A stretch of 64,000 bases of DNA, taken from Pseudoalteromonas fuliginea (GTDB lineage Bacteria > Pseudomonadota > Gammaproteobacteria > Enterobacterales > Alteromonadaceae). The stretch lies in contig NZ_JJNZ01000010.1 in NCBI RefSeq assembly GCF_000690055.1, forward strand, positions 25,256-89,255, read 5' to 3'. Shown here in pieces: positions 1 to 9,517 of this stretch. Both the position numbers and the translations under genes were made by a program. Position 1 is the stretch's first letter. Each line of letters begins with the position of its first letter. Under the pieces are notes generated by a model. The model saw only the letters and a list, made by a program, of their open reading frames with translations. It was not told the origin of the DNA and did not search any database.

Positions 1-468
1 CTTTTAGTTGCTGCGCCAAGTATAGCGCATCAACTAAAATCGTCAGTTACAACGGTGCTTTTTAACAAACGAACGCATAATGTTGAGTTAATGCATCGCT
101 TTTATTTACATGATACCGAACATGCCGTAGGAACATTATTTGAAGGCAAAATCGATATTATTAGTAATAAAACCGATCAACAACGTTTTGCTAAGTATGT
201 TGAATCGCACGTTGCGCTACAAACACTAAGTGGTGAATCTATACCGCTTAGCTTTGTAGGTGCACAAGTTGATGGAAAGTTTTTTTGGGTTTACCAAGAA
301 GCACCTATACCAAAAGGGATTGAAGGGATTAAAATGAGTAATGGTGCACTGCGTGATTTATGGCCAACTCAGGTGAATATGGTTAATGTTGAGGGGAAAG
401 GTAGGATTAAAACCTTAAACTTTGCCCAAGATGATACATGGCTTGAAGCCCGCTTCGAGCAAAATTAA
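1..468 (+). CDS. DUF6702-like exported protein, 5' end outside the window
   Basis: The reading frame is open from base 1, so the true start lies to the left. A GTG at 55 is an internal codon rather than a convincing start. The visible N-terminus (LLVAAPSIAHQLKSS) resembles the end of a signal peptide followed by the mature start seen in DUF6702 proteins, which begin near His and carry a small beta-rich domain. The visible part is about 155 residues and has a typical 'FYLHDTEHAV' segment near residue 35. The function of the family is unknown. A strong hairpin follows the stop. The family call rests on recalled motif similarity only. Confidence 0.6.
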   Translation, partial: LLVAAPSIAHQLKSSVTTVLFNKRTHNVELMHRFYLHDTEHAVGTLFEGKIDIISNKTDQQRFAKYVESHVALQTLSGESIPLSFVGAQVDGKFFWVYQEAPIPKGIEGIKMSNGALRDLWPTQVNMVNVEGKGRIKTLNFAQDDTWLEARFEQN

Positions 469-799
469 TTATTATTTGAATAAACCTTTCCCAATCTACG
501 CGCACTGTAATTAATGTGCGCGTATTCTCTTCTTTTGTTTAAGATACATTCATAATTGATCTGTACTATGTAAAGTACCGTAAAATTAATCAACTTGTAT
601 TGTATATTTACCTTGTTTCGCGCAATCTAAAGGTAATTACTAAGTTTTTATTTTTTCTTTATTATCAGTTGATTGATGTGTTTACGCATTATTAATTTAA
701 ATATAGTTGATGTTATTTCCCCATAATTTGGGCATAAGTAGTAGAGCATTTTATGTTTAAAGTACGTTTAGTAAATTATTATTACACCCAAGGAATGAT
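469..799. other. Intergenic gap between DUF6702-like gene and HAD gene
   Basis: The gap holds the hairpin at 497-524. The rest is A+T-rich with no open frame of interest and no repeat shared with the rest of the window. A promoter for the HAD gene is expected in the right half, but no clear -35/-10 pair stands out. Confidence 0.6.
497..524 (+). terminator. Terminator-like hairpin
   Basis: TACGCGCAC (497-505) and GTGCGCGTA (516-524) form a perfect 9-bp stem with a 10-nt loop, followed by a pyrimidine-rich stretch (TTCTCTTCTTTT). It lies 29 nt after the stop of the DUF6702-like gene. Confidence 0.65.
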
Positions 800-1405
800 A
801 TGACGACTCAGGTAGAGGCTATTCATGGTGTTATTTTTGATTTAGATGGCACATTGGTATCGTCTGAATTAGATTTTTCGCTTATAAAAGCACAAATAGG
901 CTGTCCTTGTGAGCAGGACTTACTCGATTTTATAGCGCAACTCCCATCACCTTACATGCGTGAAGAAGCTATGAATATTGTGCATCAGCATGAGTTACTC
1001 GATGCTCAACATGCCACGTTATTACCAGGTGTTAGCGAAGCTATTGCACAGTTAAAAGCTAAAAAAATTCCAATGGCTATAGTTACTCGAAACTTTGATA
1101 AAGCAGCATCAATAAAACTTCAGAATAATCCATTACCTATCAGCACGGTTTTAACGCGAAGCGACGCACCCGCAAAACCAGATCCAAGTGCATTAAATGC
1201 AATTGCTACGCTTTGGGATATTAGTTCTGCTAATTTGCTCTACGTTGGTGATTACTTATATGACATACAAGCTGCACACAACGCAGATATGCGTGCTTGT
1301 TTATATGCTCCTGATGTGACTCCTGGTTATGCAGATCAAGCTGACTACGTTTTACATGACTTTTATGAGCTAGTTGGATTAATTGATAATTACTCAGAAA
1401 ATTAG
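800..1405 (+). CDS. HAD-superfamily hydrolase (phosphoglycolate-phosphatase-like)
   Basis: The 201-residue product is a cytosolic haloacid-dehalogenase-fold phosphatase. Motif I is FDLDGTL (residues 13-19, nucleophile Asp14 and acid Asp16). Motif II is IVTRN near 93, motif III the Lys of KPDPSAL near 125, and motif IV GDYLYD near 148. The helical cap between motifs I and II places it with the Gph/PGMB-like subgroup. The substrate cannot be read from sequence. The ATG at 800 is preceded by CAAGGAATGAT, which supplies an AAGGA ribosome site. The gene stands alone, with 131 bp to the next. Confidence 0.85.
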   Translation: MTTQVEAIHGVIFDLDGTLVSSELDFSLIKAQIGCPCEQDLLDFIAQLPSPYMREEAMNIVHQHELLDAQHATLLPGVSEAIAQLKAKKIPMAIVTRNFDKAASIKLQNNPLPISTVLTRSDAPAKPDPSALNAIATLWDISSANLLYVGDYLYDIQAAHNADMRACLYAPDVTPGYADQADYVLHDFYELVGLIDNYSEN

Positions 1406-1537
1406 AGTTATGTTAAATAGCGTGTTACTTAATTTAATTAGTAATAAGTAGTACACTATTTAAATTACAAAACTAGCCCAATACGTTTTGAATTGGTAAA
1501 ATACTGCAAAACGTAACGTATTCATTAGAGGCACAAA

Positions 1538-2263
1538 ATGGGCAGAGCATTTGTAGTTCGTCAAAGTTCTATGATCAAAACGGCTAATGCTAAAACGAAA
1601 ATAAACTCAAGGTATGGTAAAGAGATTTACGTTGCAGCAAAAAGTGGTGAACCCGATCCCGAAGTAAATCAAACATTACGCCGCCTAATCGAAAAAGCTA
1701 AAAAAGACCAAGTTCCCGCACACGTTATTGAAAAAGCAATTGAGAAAGCAGCCGGTGGAGCAGGGGAAGACTATTCAGTTGCCCGTTACGAAGGCTATGG
1801 CCCTGGTAATTGCATGGTTATTGTTGACTGTTTGACCGATAATCCGAACCGTACTATCAAAGATGTACGTTTGCCATTTACTAAAACAGACTCAAAAATT
1901 GGTACTCCTGGCTGTGTAGCGCATATGTTTGATCATTATGCGGTACTTGGCTTTGCAGGCGATGACGATGAGGTCGTATTAGAAGCATTAATGATGGCTG
2001 ATGTTGATGTAACCGACGTTGAAGCCGAGGACGGTAAAATATCGGTATTTGCACCGCCAACAGAATACTTTAAAGCTAAAACAGCCCTTGAAGACGCATT
2101 TGAAGGCATTAACTTTGAAGTAGATGAAATTACGTTTATTCCTCAAGTTAATATTGAAATTGAGGACGAAGAAGTTATCGCTAACTTCGATAAGTTTATA
2201 AATATGCTTGAAGATTGTGACGATGTACAAAATATTTATCACAATGCCATTGTAAAAAATTAA
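1538..2263 (+). CDS. YebC/PmpR-family regulatory protein
   Basis: This is a 241-residue member of the YebC/YeeN family (DNA-binding regulators; some members have been linked to translation). The N-terminal segment has the family's lysine- and arginine-rich start ([18 protein letters not shown]), followed by [13 protein letters not shown] and YEGYGPGN near residue 86. The family's middle domain follows and the acidic C-terminal domain ends at IYHNAIVKN. The insertion-free 241-residue length and divergent start resemble YeeN more than canonical YebC, which begins MAGHSKWAN. The start has AGAGGC just upstream. A strong terminator follows directly. Which genes it regulates cannot be inferred here. 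Confidence 0.88.
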   Translation: MGRAFVVRQSSMIKTANAKTKINSRYGKEIYVAAKSGEPDPEVNQTLRRLIEKAKKDQVPAHVIEKAIEKAAGGAGEDYSVARYEGYGPGNCMVIVDCLTDNPNRTIKDVRLPFTKTDSKIGTPGCVAHMFDHYAVLGFAGDDDEVVLEALMMADVDVTDVEAEDGKISVFAPPTEYFKAKTALEDAFEGINFEVDEITFIPQVNIEIEDEEVIANFDKFINMLEDCDDVQNIYHNAIVKN

Positions 2264-2284
2264 ACGTAAACGGTTAAAAGCTTT

Positions 2285-2321
2285 AAAAAGCGTGTTTTGT
2301 GTATGCAAAACACGCTTTTTT
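2285..2321 (+). terminator. Intrinsic terminator after the yebC-like gene
   Basis: A perfect 15-bp stem pairs AAAAAGCGTGTTTTG (2285-2299) with CAAAACACGCTTTTT (2306-2320) across a 6-nt loop. A-run and T-run flanks suggest it can work in both directions. Confidence 0.9.
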
Positions 2322-2421
2322 ACGTTTGAATAAATGTTAGATATTCATGTGTATTATGCTTATTTGAATATATATATTTTTAAAATGCCATAAAAGCGCT
2401 GCTATTTTAATTCTAGGCGAT

Positions 2422-2446
2422 AAAAAACCAGCCCGAAGGCTGGTTT
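2422..2446 (-). terminator. Intrinsic terminator of malate synthase G
   Basis: AAACCAGCC / GGCTGGTTT form a 9-bp stem with a CGAA (TTCG on the transcript) tetraloop. On the minus strand a T6 run follows directly. It lies 43 nt downstream of the glcB stop. Confidence 0.9.
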
Positions 2447-2489
2447 GACTCAAAAAACAATTCAAGCTCGTGTTAAAAATTTGGAGTGA

Positions 2490-4670
2490 TTAACAATGTT
2501 GTGCTTTGTATTTAATACGGTAGCTATGCAGTAATGGTTCAGTGTAACCACTAGGCTGTGTTACGCCTTCTAAAACTAATGCAGTAGCGGCTTGAAACGC
2601 AATGCTGTTATTAAGGGTTTCTTCGTCTGTTGCCATGGGTGTATAGGCAGTGTCATGCTCGTTTTGACCATCAACCACTTTGGCCATTTTAGCCATGGTT
2701 GATTTTATTTGCGCCTGTGAGCACACGCCATTTAGCAACCAATTAGCCATATGCTGGCTTGAAATACGCAGTGTTGCTCTGTCTTCCATTAGCCCAATAT
2801 GGTTAATGTCAGGTACTTTTGAACAGCCTACGCCTTGATCAATCCAACGTACAACGTAACCTAAAATACCTTGTGCGTTGTTTTCTAGCTCACTTTGAAT
2901 ATCTTCTTTTGAAAGCGTTTTTGGGTCTGCCATTAGCGGCGGTGTAAGTAGGTTATTAAGGCTAGCAATAGTACGTTTAGCTATGCTTTGCTGCTCATTA
3001 AATACGTTTATATCGTGATAATGCATTGCATGCAGGGTAGCAGCTGTAGGGGAGGGCACCCATGCTGTATTAGCGCCTGATTTAGGGTGAGCTTGTTTTT
3101 GCTCCATCATTAATGCCATTTTATCTGGCATTGGCCACATGCCTTTACCTATTTGTGCTTTATGACTCAAGCCACAAGCAAGGCCAATATCGACATTGCG
3201 ATCCTCATAAGCTTGTATCCATGGTTGCTGTTTAATCTGTGCTTTTGGAAGTACAACGCCCGCTTGCATAGAGGTATGAATTTCATCGCCTGTGCGGTCT
3301 AAAAATCCAGTATTTATAAATACAACACGCTCTTTGGCTGCACAAATACAGGCTTTCAGGTTTACAGAAGTGCGGCGTTCTTCATCCATAATACCCATTT
3401 TAAGCGTGTTTTTAGGTAAGCTTAGCGCTTCCTCTACTAAGCTAAATAAAGTGTTAGTAAACGCTACCTCTTCAGGGCCATGCATTTTTGGTTTAACTAT
3501 ATTAATACTTTGCGCGCTTGAATTTTTTATACCTGTTTTTTTATTTAGGTCGTGCAGGGCTGCGGTCGCAGTAAACATCGCATCCATAATGCCTTCAAAT
3601 ACCGGTTGATTGTACACATCGGTAATAGCAGGGTTCGTCATTAAATGGCCAACGTTTCTTACAAACATCATGCTACGGCCTTTTAAAGTAACTGTGCCAC
3701 CATCAAGTGCGGTGTATGTTTTATCACTTTGCAGAGTGCGCTCAACAGTTTTATCGCCTTTTTTAAACGATTCAACTAAGCTACCTTGCATCAACCCAAG
3801 CCAATTTTTATAAACTTGTACTTTATCTTCTGTATCTACCGCAGCTACTGAATCTTCACAATCCATAATGGTGGTAAGCGCGGCCTCTAGCACTACATCT
3901 TTTAAGCCTGCTTTATCAGCTTGGCCAATAATGTGGTGGTGATCGATATGTAGCTCTATATGTAAGCCATTGTTTTTTAATAACACTACAGTTGGATTTT
4001 GCGCTTCTCCTTGATAGCCAATAAGCTGAGATGGGTCAGCTAATGTGGTTTGAGAGCTATCACGCAAGGTAATTAAAAGTGCGCCATCTACTACTGAGTA
4101 ATTCGTGCTTTCTATATGCGAGCCATTAGTCAACGGCAATGCTTTATCTAAAAACTGGCGAGCGTAGGCCATTACCTTAAAGCCACGAACAGGGTTGTAG
4201 GTATTACCTTTTTCAGCCCCGTCATCTTCGCTTAGTACATCAGTACCGTATAAAGCGTCGTATAACGAGCCCCAACGCGCGTTAGCGGCATTAAGTGCAA
4301 AGCGTGCGTTACTTACAGGCACAACCAATTGAGGGCCTGCTGTAAGGGCCACTTCAGGCTCTACATTTTGGGTTTCAATTGTAAAGTTGGCAGGCTCTTT
4401 TACCAAGTAGCCAATATCTTGTAAAAAGGCATGGTACTTGGCGCTATTCCACGTTTTATTAGCTAGATGATAGTCATCTATTTGCTGTTGAAGCAGCTCT
4501 CGCTTTTCAAGCAGTGCCTTATTTATAGGGGTAAGCGTTTGAACTATATGTGCAAAGCTTTGCCAAAATTGCAGCTCACTTAAGTGAGTGCCAGGGAGTA
4601 ATTGGCTTTTAACAAAATCAGCGAGTTGTGTGTCTACGCTGAGTCCTGAGTGTGTGAGAGTGTGGGACAT
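2490..4670 (-). CDS. glcB: Malate synthase G
   Basis: The 726-residue enzyme condenses glyoxylate with acetyl-CoA to give malate, the second step of the glyoxylate bypass, in the cytosol. The length matches form G (about 720 residues) rather than form A (about 530). Recognisable blocks are [25 protein letters not shown], the glyoxylate/Mg-binding region with [13 protein letters not shown], and [20 protein letters not shown]. The ATG is preceded by GGAGGGCAATT on the coding strand, a strong ribosome site. It diverges from aceA across about 240 bp, so a shared control region is likely, although no operator was recognised. Confidence 0.97.
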   Translation of the reverse strand: MSHTLTHSGLSVDTQLADFVKSQLLPGTHLSELQFWQSFAHIVQTLTPINKALLEKRELLQQQIDDYHLANKTWNSAKYHAFLQDIGYLVKEPANFTIETQNVEPEVALTAGPQLVVPVSNARFALNAANARWGSLYDALYGTDVLSEDDGAEKGNTYNPVRGFKVMAYARQFLDKALPLTNGSHIESTNYSVVDGALLITLRDSSQTTLADPSQLIGYQGEAQNPTVVLLKNNGLHIELHIDHHHIIGQADKAGLKDVVLEAALTTIMDCEDSVAAVDTEDKVQVYKNWLGLMQGSLVESFKKGDKTVERTLQSDKTYTALDGGTVTLKGRSMMFVRNVGHLMTNPAITDVYNQPVFEGIMDAMFTATAALHDLNKKTGIKNSSAQSINIVKPKMHGPEEVAFTNTLFSLVEEALSLPKNTLKMGIMDEERRTSVNLKACICAAKERVVFINTGFLDRTGDEIHTSMQAGVVLPKAQIKQQPWIQAYEDRNVDIGLACGLSHKAQIGKGMWPMPDKMALMMEQKQAHPKSGANTAWVPSPTAATLHAMHYHDINVFNEQQSIAKRTIASLNNLLTPPLMADPKTLSKEDIQSELENNAQGILGYVVRWIDQGVGCSKVPDINHIGLMEDRATLRISSQHMANWLLNGVCSQAQIKSTMAKMAKVVDGQNEHDTAYTPMATDEETLNNSIAFQAATALVLEGVTQPSGYTEPLLHSYRIKYKAQHC

Positions 4671-4912
4671 AATTGCCCTCCTTAAACGGTCGCGATGTTG
4701 TTGTGCGCTTGTGCGTTAAGGCAACAATAACGCAAAAAAGCAATGTTGAGTGCTTTTTAGTCATTCATAAAATATATAGCCGTAATAACAACTATAAATT
4801 TACTAAATCTAAAAAATGAGCCTAATGTTGATTTAAGCGCTACGGAGCATGAGCAACGTAGCCACTCTCACAACACTAAAATTATTTACACACCCGTTCG
4901 AAGGATTTTATT

Positions 4913-6514
4913 ATGACAACATATCAACGCGAAACAGACACACTCTCAACTCTTTGCCAATCTCAAGGTAGCGCATGGCACGCAATCAACCCTGAATATG
5001 CAAGCCGCATGCGCTTGCAAAACCGTTTCCGTACTGGGATTGAAATTGCACAATACACAGCAGACGTAATGCGTGAAGATATGGCAGCATATGACGCAGA
5101 TACAAGCCAGTACACACAATCTTTAGGCTGTTGGCATGGTTTTACTGCACAACAAATGATGATGGCTATTAAGCGCCATCAAAAAACAACTAAACGCAGC
5201 TATGTATACTTAAGTGGCTGGATGGTTGCAGCGCTTCGCTCTGCATTTGGTCCGCTGCCAGATCAAAGCATGCACGAAAAAACATCGGTACCTGCATTAA
5301 TTGAAGAAATTTACACATTTTTAAAGCAAGCAGATGCACGTGAACTAGACCACTTGTTTAACGACCTAGATGAAGCAAAAGCGAACGGAGGCGATGTTCA
5401 AGCTGTTATTGATAAAATAGACAACTTTGAAACCCATGTTGTGCCAATTATTGCTGATATTGACGCAGGTTTTGGTAACGAAGAAGCAACTTACTTACTG
5501 GCTAAAAAAATGATTGAAGCCGGTGCGTGTGCCATTCAAATAGAAAACCAAGTATCTGACGCTAAACAATGTGGTCACCAAGCGGGTAAAGTGACCGTTC
5601 CACACGAAGACTTTTTAGCAAAAATTAACGCAGTACGTTACGCCTTTTTAGAGCTAGGTATTGATAACGGTATTATTGTGGCACGTACAGATTCATTGGG
5701 TGCCAGCCTTACGCAAAAGGTACCTGTTTCGCAAACGCCAGGTGACTTAGCAAGCCAATACAATGCATTTTTAGAAACCACGCCAATTAACGGTGTTGAT
5801 GACTTAAATGAAGGCGACACGGCAATGAAAATTAATGGCCAGTTATGTAAACCAACTCGTCTAGATAACGGTTTATTCCAATTCCGTGAAGGCACGGAAA
5901 AAGATCGTGTAGTACTAGATTGTATTACTAGCTTGCAGTCGGGCGCTGATTTACTGTGGATTGAAACAGAAAAACCACATGTTAAACAAATTGCAGAACT
6001 GGTAAATCGTGTAAAAGAACACGTGCCAAATGCAAAACTGGTATACAACAACTCGCCTTCGTTTAACTGGACGCTTAAGTTTCGTGAGCAAGTGTATCAA
6101 GAGTGGGAAGAGGCAGGCCGTGACCTTAGTGCTTACCCAAGTCTTGGCGATAATAAAGGCCTTATGGCACCAGAAATGGATGCAACAGAGCTTGCGCAAG
6201 CAGCCGATTTACTAGTGCAAAACTTCCAGCGCGATGGCGCACGTGAAGCCGGTATTTTCCATCACTTAATAACCTTGCCGACATACCATACAGCTGCGCT
6301 AAGCACTGATATTTTATCAGAAGGTTACTTTGGCGATATGGGTATGCTGGCTTATGTACGTGACGTACAACGCCAAGAAATTCGCCGTGAGCAAGCATCG
6401 GTTAAGCACCAAGATTTAGCAGGGTCTAACATGGGCGATACGCACAAAGAATACTTCTCTGGTGATAACGCGCTAAAAGCCGGTGGTGAAGACAACACCA
6501 TGAACCAGTTTTAA
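4913..6514 (+). CDS. aceA: Isocitrate lyase, long (about 530-residue) form
   Basis: The 533-residue enzyme cleaves isocitrate to glyoxylate and succinate and feeds GlcB, encoded divergently upstream. The catalytic signature reads KQCGH, with Cys220 as the expected general acid. This Gln variant and the length fit the Pseudomonas-type family rather than the about 430-residue E. coli type (KKCGH). Mg-binding and loop segments such as ADIDAGFGNEEATY and YNNSPSFNW are intact. The start codon follows GAAGGATTTTATT, a good ribosome site. A terminator follows 23 nt after the stop, so the gene is monocistronic. Confidence 0.97.
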   Translation: MTTYQRETDTLSTLCQSQGSAWHAINPEYASRMRLQNRFRTGIEIAQYTADVMREDMAAYDADTSQYTQSLGCWHGFTAQQMMMAIKRHQKTTKRSYVYLSGWMVAALRSAFGPLPDQSMHEKTSVPALIEEIYTFLKQADARELDHLFNDLDEAKANGGDVQAVIDKIDNFETHVVPIIADIDAGFGNEEATYLLAKKMIEAGACAIQIENQVSDAKQCGHQAGKVTVPHEDFLAKINAVRYAFLELGIDNGIIVARTDSLGASLTQKVPVSQTPGDLASQYNAFLETTPINGVDDLNEGDTAMKINGQLCKPTRLDNGLFQFREGTEKDRVVLDCITSLQSGADLLWIETEKPHVKQIAELVNRVKEHVPNAKLVYNNSPSFNWTLKFREQVYQEWEEAGRDLSAYPSLGDNKGLMAPEMDATELAQAADLLVQNFQRDGAREAGIFHHLITLPTYHTAALSTDILSEGYFGDMGMLAYVRDVQRQEIRREQASVKHQDLAGSNMGDTHKEYFSGDNALKAGGEDNTMNQF

Positions 6515-6537
6515 TTCCTAACTAGATAGTGTTACTC

Positions 6538-6560
6538 AAGGGCCAATAGGCCCTTTTTTA
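6538..6560 (+). terminator. Intrinsic terminator of aceA
   Basis: AAGGGCC (6538-6544), loop AATA and GGCCCTT (6549-6555) are followed by a T-run. Confidence 0.9.
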
Positions 6561-6594
6561 TTGCTTTAAATAAAGTTAGAACATTGAAGCACAA

Positions 6595-6989
6595 TTACAG
6601 ATCAGACTTTAACTAGGGCGTGTTGATCTTTGTGGATTGAAATTTGTTCAATCTAGGGCGATTAAATCGCGGCGCGAGGTTTGTAACCTAGTGGGCTAAG
6701 TAAAAACCGAGCAAAGCTTCCGCGTCCTGCTCACGCCCCTTACCTACATCCATGTAGGCAACAAAGAGTTTATCGTCCCTAGAAAGAACCCAAAGGGCAG
6801 CGCATGTTTGGTATTTATGCTACGTTATCGCCTATTCATGGGGAATAACCACACTACATAAGCTCCGCCTTGCCTAAAAACCAAACATACTGCTGCAAAT
6901 TCACCAACCAAAGTTCAACACGGCCTTGCCAAATCATTTTGGATCACTATTTAACTACCTGTCTCAATTTACAGATCAGAGTTTAACTA
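6595..6989. repeat. 21-bp direct repeats flanking a dispersed element
   Basis: TTACAGATCAGACTTTAACTA occurs at 6595-6615 and again, with a single C-to-G change, at 6969-6989. The left copy abuts the left end of the repeat-A element that begins at 6616. The spacing is too large and uneven to be a simple target duplication of that element. Confidence 0.7.
6616..6925. mobile_element. Repeat-A element (MITE-like, about 310 bp)
   Basis: This is a non-coding element with imperfect terminal inverted repeats: GGGCGTGTTGATCTTT on the left and AAAGTTCAACACGGCC on the right. It contains blocks seen elsewhere in the window at 25914, 29156 and 32108, for example ACCACACTACATA next to a CGCCTAT...ATGGG segment, and CAAACAT near the end. 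It has no coding capacity. It is best described as a miniature element mobilised in trans by an unseen transposase. Confidence 0.7.
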
Positions 6990-7102
6990 ACCTTTCATAA
7001 AACGGTATATTTGGGGTGATTTTGCTGTAAAAAGCGTTTACGGCAACTTTAAAAGGCGGGTAAGTGACTGATTTTTGCTTTAATAGGCAAACTAAACGAA
7101 TT

Positions 7103-7240
7103 TATAAACCGATTTTTTACTAACTTCTTTGTGCTATAAAACAAAATTTTACTAACTGAAAGGCTATAAACAGTGACTCAAACCGATTTTTTACCAACTC
7201 AAGTTACAAAAAATGTTATAAACCGAAATTTTACTAACTC
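7103..7240 (+). repeat. Degenerate short direct repeats between aceA and the S9 peptidase gene
   Basis: Variants of AAACCGATTTTTTACTAACT occur about four times at irregular spacing (near 7106, 7138, 7180 and 7219). Each carries a CTATAAA or GTTATAAA block just before or shortly upstream. No gene lies in this stretch. They could be protein-binding iterations or remains of expired short repeats. Confidence 0.55.
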
Positions 7241-7320
7241 AAGTTTTAGCTAAGTCCGATATTTAACTGTCACAGAAGTGTAAAGGGGGTTTACAGTTTG
7301 AATACTATAGCGGTAAATAT

Positions 7321-7347
7321 AAAAGCCACTTATTTGAAGTGGCTTTT
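7321..7347 (-). terminator. Intrinsic terminator of the S9 peptidase gene
   Basis: AAAAGCCACTT (7321-7331), a 5-nt loop and AAGTGGCTTTT (7337-7347) form an 11-bp stem with A/T flanks. It lies 18 nt past the minus-strand stop and could act in both directions. Confidence 0.85.
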
Positions 7348-7365
7348 ATTTGAGCTATAAATTTA

Positions 7366-9390
7366 TTATTTAGTGTGTTTATCAAACCACCATTGAATAT
7401 AAGCAACTTTTGTCATTAAGTTTGATGGCCGAGCTGTAATGCCATGTGAAGCATTAGGAATTCGCACCATTGCAGTATCAACACCTTGTAATTTTAATGC
7501 CTGATAAAACTGCTCAGTTTCTGAAATTGGTGTACGGTAGTCAGATTCACCAGTGAGCAACATAGTAGGAGTTTTAACGTTTCCAACATAGCTAATAGGC
7601 GAGCGTTTCATGTAGTGCTCAATGTGATCCCATGGTTTACCTGGGAACCAATAATCAGCAAAAAACGGGTAAAAATCTGCTGTTAGTACAAAACTGATCC
7701 AATTAATAACCGGTTTGGCAACTACAGCCGCAGCAAAGCGATCGGTATGACCTACAATCCAAGCTGTTAGCACACCGCCACCAGAGCCACCGGTTACAAA
7801 CAATTTAGACTCGTCAATAAAGCCTTTCGCTATTAGCGCATCAACACCTGTCATTAAATCATCAAAATCGTTACTTGGGTAATTATGATGAATAGTTTGT
7901 GCAAACTCTTTACCATAGGAATCACTACCACGTGGGTTCATGTATAAAACGACATTGCCTTTGGCTGCAAACAGTTGAATTTCAGCGCTAAAGTGCGGGC
8001 CATAATTAGCGACAGGGCCGCCGTGAATTTCTAGTATTAGCGGGTATTTTTTGCTGCTATCAAATTCTGGCGGGTAGGCAATCCACCCCTGAATAGGAAG
8101 TTCATCGTGGCTTGATTTAACCCAAATTTCTTCCACTTTAGCCAAAGCTCTGTCGCCCAATGCATCTGCATTAAGGGTAGTTAAACGCTGGGCTTTACCG
8201 CGTTTAATTGTTGCTATATCAGCAGGGCGCTGGGTATCGGCAAGGGTAAAGGCTACCTCTCCATCTTCGCTTACATCAAAGTCGCCACCAGAATAAGGGC
8301 GTCCAAAGGCAACGCTGCCAATTTGAGTTGTTATTATTTTACGCTTGCCACTGCGTGGTTGATAGGCGAGGGCGGTTTGGCCTTTATCGGCGTAACTAAA
8401 GTACACACCTTTTGAATTGGCACTCCATTTTATTTGCCCAACGCTACGATCAAAATTTGGCGTTAAACTAGTTGTGTTACCTGTTTTTAAATCACGAATA
8501 TAAAGTTGAGCATTTTCGTAATTAGTGCGTATATCGTCATAACCGGTGTACGCTAAGTAACGGCCATCGGGCGATACTTTAGGTTGTTCATCAGGGCCAT
8601 CTCGGTTAGTAATTTCGGTTATAGTTTGCGAGGCCAAATCAAGTTTATAAATTTCATTATTTGTGAATTTTAGCTGGTTGTTTTTATGTCGGTTTGCAGA
8701 AAAATAAAGTGATTTACCATCGTTACTAAAGCTTACATCGCCGGCGTTATCAAACTCATCATGAGTGAGTCGCTTGGCATTACCACCGTTAGCATCTATG
8801 GAAAATAATTGGCTAAAACCTTTTTGTGTGTAACCGCCACCATCTGAACGGTAATAAACATCATCAATAAATTTAGCGGGTTCTGCCCACGTTGCCCCTT
8901 TTGGTTTACCGGGCAGGTTTACGGGGGCTGAAGTTGCACTTGGTACAAACATGTTAAATATTAATTGGCTAGAATCAGGGCTCCATGTAATTGCACGAGG
9001 GCTACTCGTTAAGTTACTGATTTTTGCCATAGCACCTGTTTTAAGCCATTTTATATATATTTGGCTGCTGCCATCACGTGTTGATATAAACGCAAGGCGT
9101 TGACCATCAGGAGAGAGTACTGGCGAATAATCCATATGCACGCCAGAGGTTAATGGTTGCATTTGTTTAGTTTTATAATCAACAGACCAAATATTACCCA
9201 CTTTGCGGTCTGTTTTTATATCCATACGATTACGCACAAAGTAAACGGTTTTACCGTCTTCGGTTATATCTATCTGATTCGCATATTCAAGGTCGAATAC
9301 GTTTTCAAGTTGTAGCGTTTGTTCTGTTTGACTCGTAAAACCTGAAAAACTGACTGTTGCCAAAAGCGCAAAAGGGGCAATAAACTTCAT
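7366..9390 (-). CDS. Secreted S9-family (prolyl oligopeptidase-like) peptidase
   Basis: The 674-residue protein has a cleavable signal peptide (MKFIAPFALLATVSFSGFTS). A beta-propeller of WD40/TolB-like repeats covers roughly residues 30-400, with repeated 'SPDG' and 'YFSAN' motifs. A C-terminal alpha/beta-hydrolase peptidase domain follows. The nucleophile elbow is TGGSGGG (most relatives have GGSYGG), the acid is Asp in LLTGESDYRTP and the catalytic His is in NASHG. The family cleaves short peptides; the acylaminoacyl-peptidase/dipeptidyl-peptidase subgroup is likely. Export suggests periplasmic peptide use. It lies beside the siderophore genes, but a role there is not indicated. Confidence 0.88.
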   Translation of the reverse strand: MKFIAPFALLATVSFSGFTSQTEQTLQLENVFDLEYANQIDITEDGKTVYFVRNRMDIKTDRKVGNIWSVDYKTKQMQPLTSGVHMDYSPVLSPDGQRLAFISTRDGSSQIYIKWLKTGAMAKISNLTSSPRAITWSPDSSQLIFNMFVPSATSAPVNLPGKPKGATWAEPAKFIDDVYYRSDGGGYTQKGFSQLFSIDANGGNAKRLTHDEFDNAGDVSFSNDGKSLYFSANRHKNNQLKFTNNEIYKLDLASQTITEITNRDGPDEQPKVSPDGRYLAYTGYDDIRTNYENAQLYIRDLKTGNTTSLTPNFDRSVGQIKWSANSKGVYFSYADKGQTALAYQPRSGKRKIITTQIGSVAFGRPYSGGDFDVSEDGEVAFTLADTQRPADIATIKRGKAQRLTTLNADALGDRALAKVEEIWVKSSHDELPIQGWIAYPPEFDSSKKYPLILEIHGGPVANYGPHFSAEIQLFAAKGNVVLYMNPRGSDSYGKEFAQTIHHNYPSNDFDDLMTGVDALIAKGFIDESKLFVTGGSGGGVLTAWIVGHTDRFAAAVVAKPVINWISFVLTADFYPFFADYWFPGKPWDHIEHYMKRSPISYVGNVKTPTMLLTGESDYRTPISETEQFYQALKLQGVDTAMVRIPNASHGITARPSNLMTKVAYIQWWFDKHTK

Positions 9391-9517
9391 TTTTATTCCT
9401 TGTTATTAAACAGTATCACATCTGTTATAAGGCAATAATGATTGAAAATAAACCCGATTGCGATGAATGCACATTACTTAGATAATGACTTATTTGAGTA
9501 ATATGCATTTTAAGGGA

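Noticed and set aside
1988..2308. 106-codon minus-strand reading frame over the yebC-like gene
   Set aside because: It lies wholly opposite a well-supported gene and its terminator and has biased, membrane-like junk composition.
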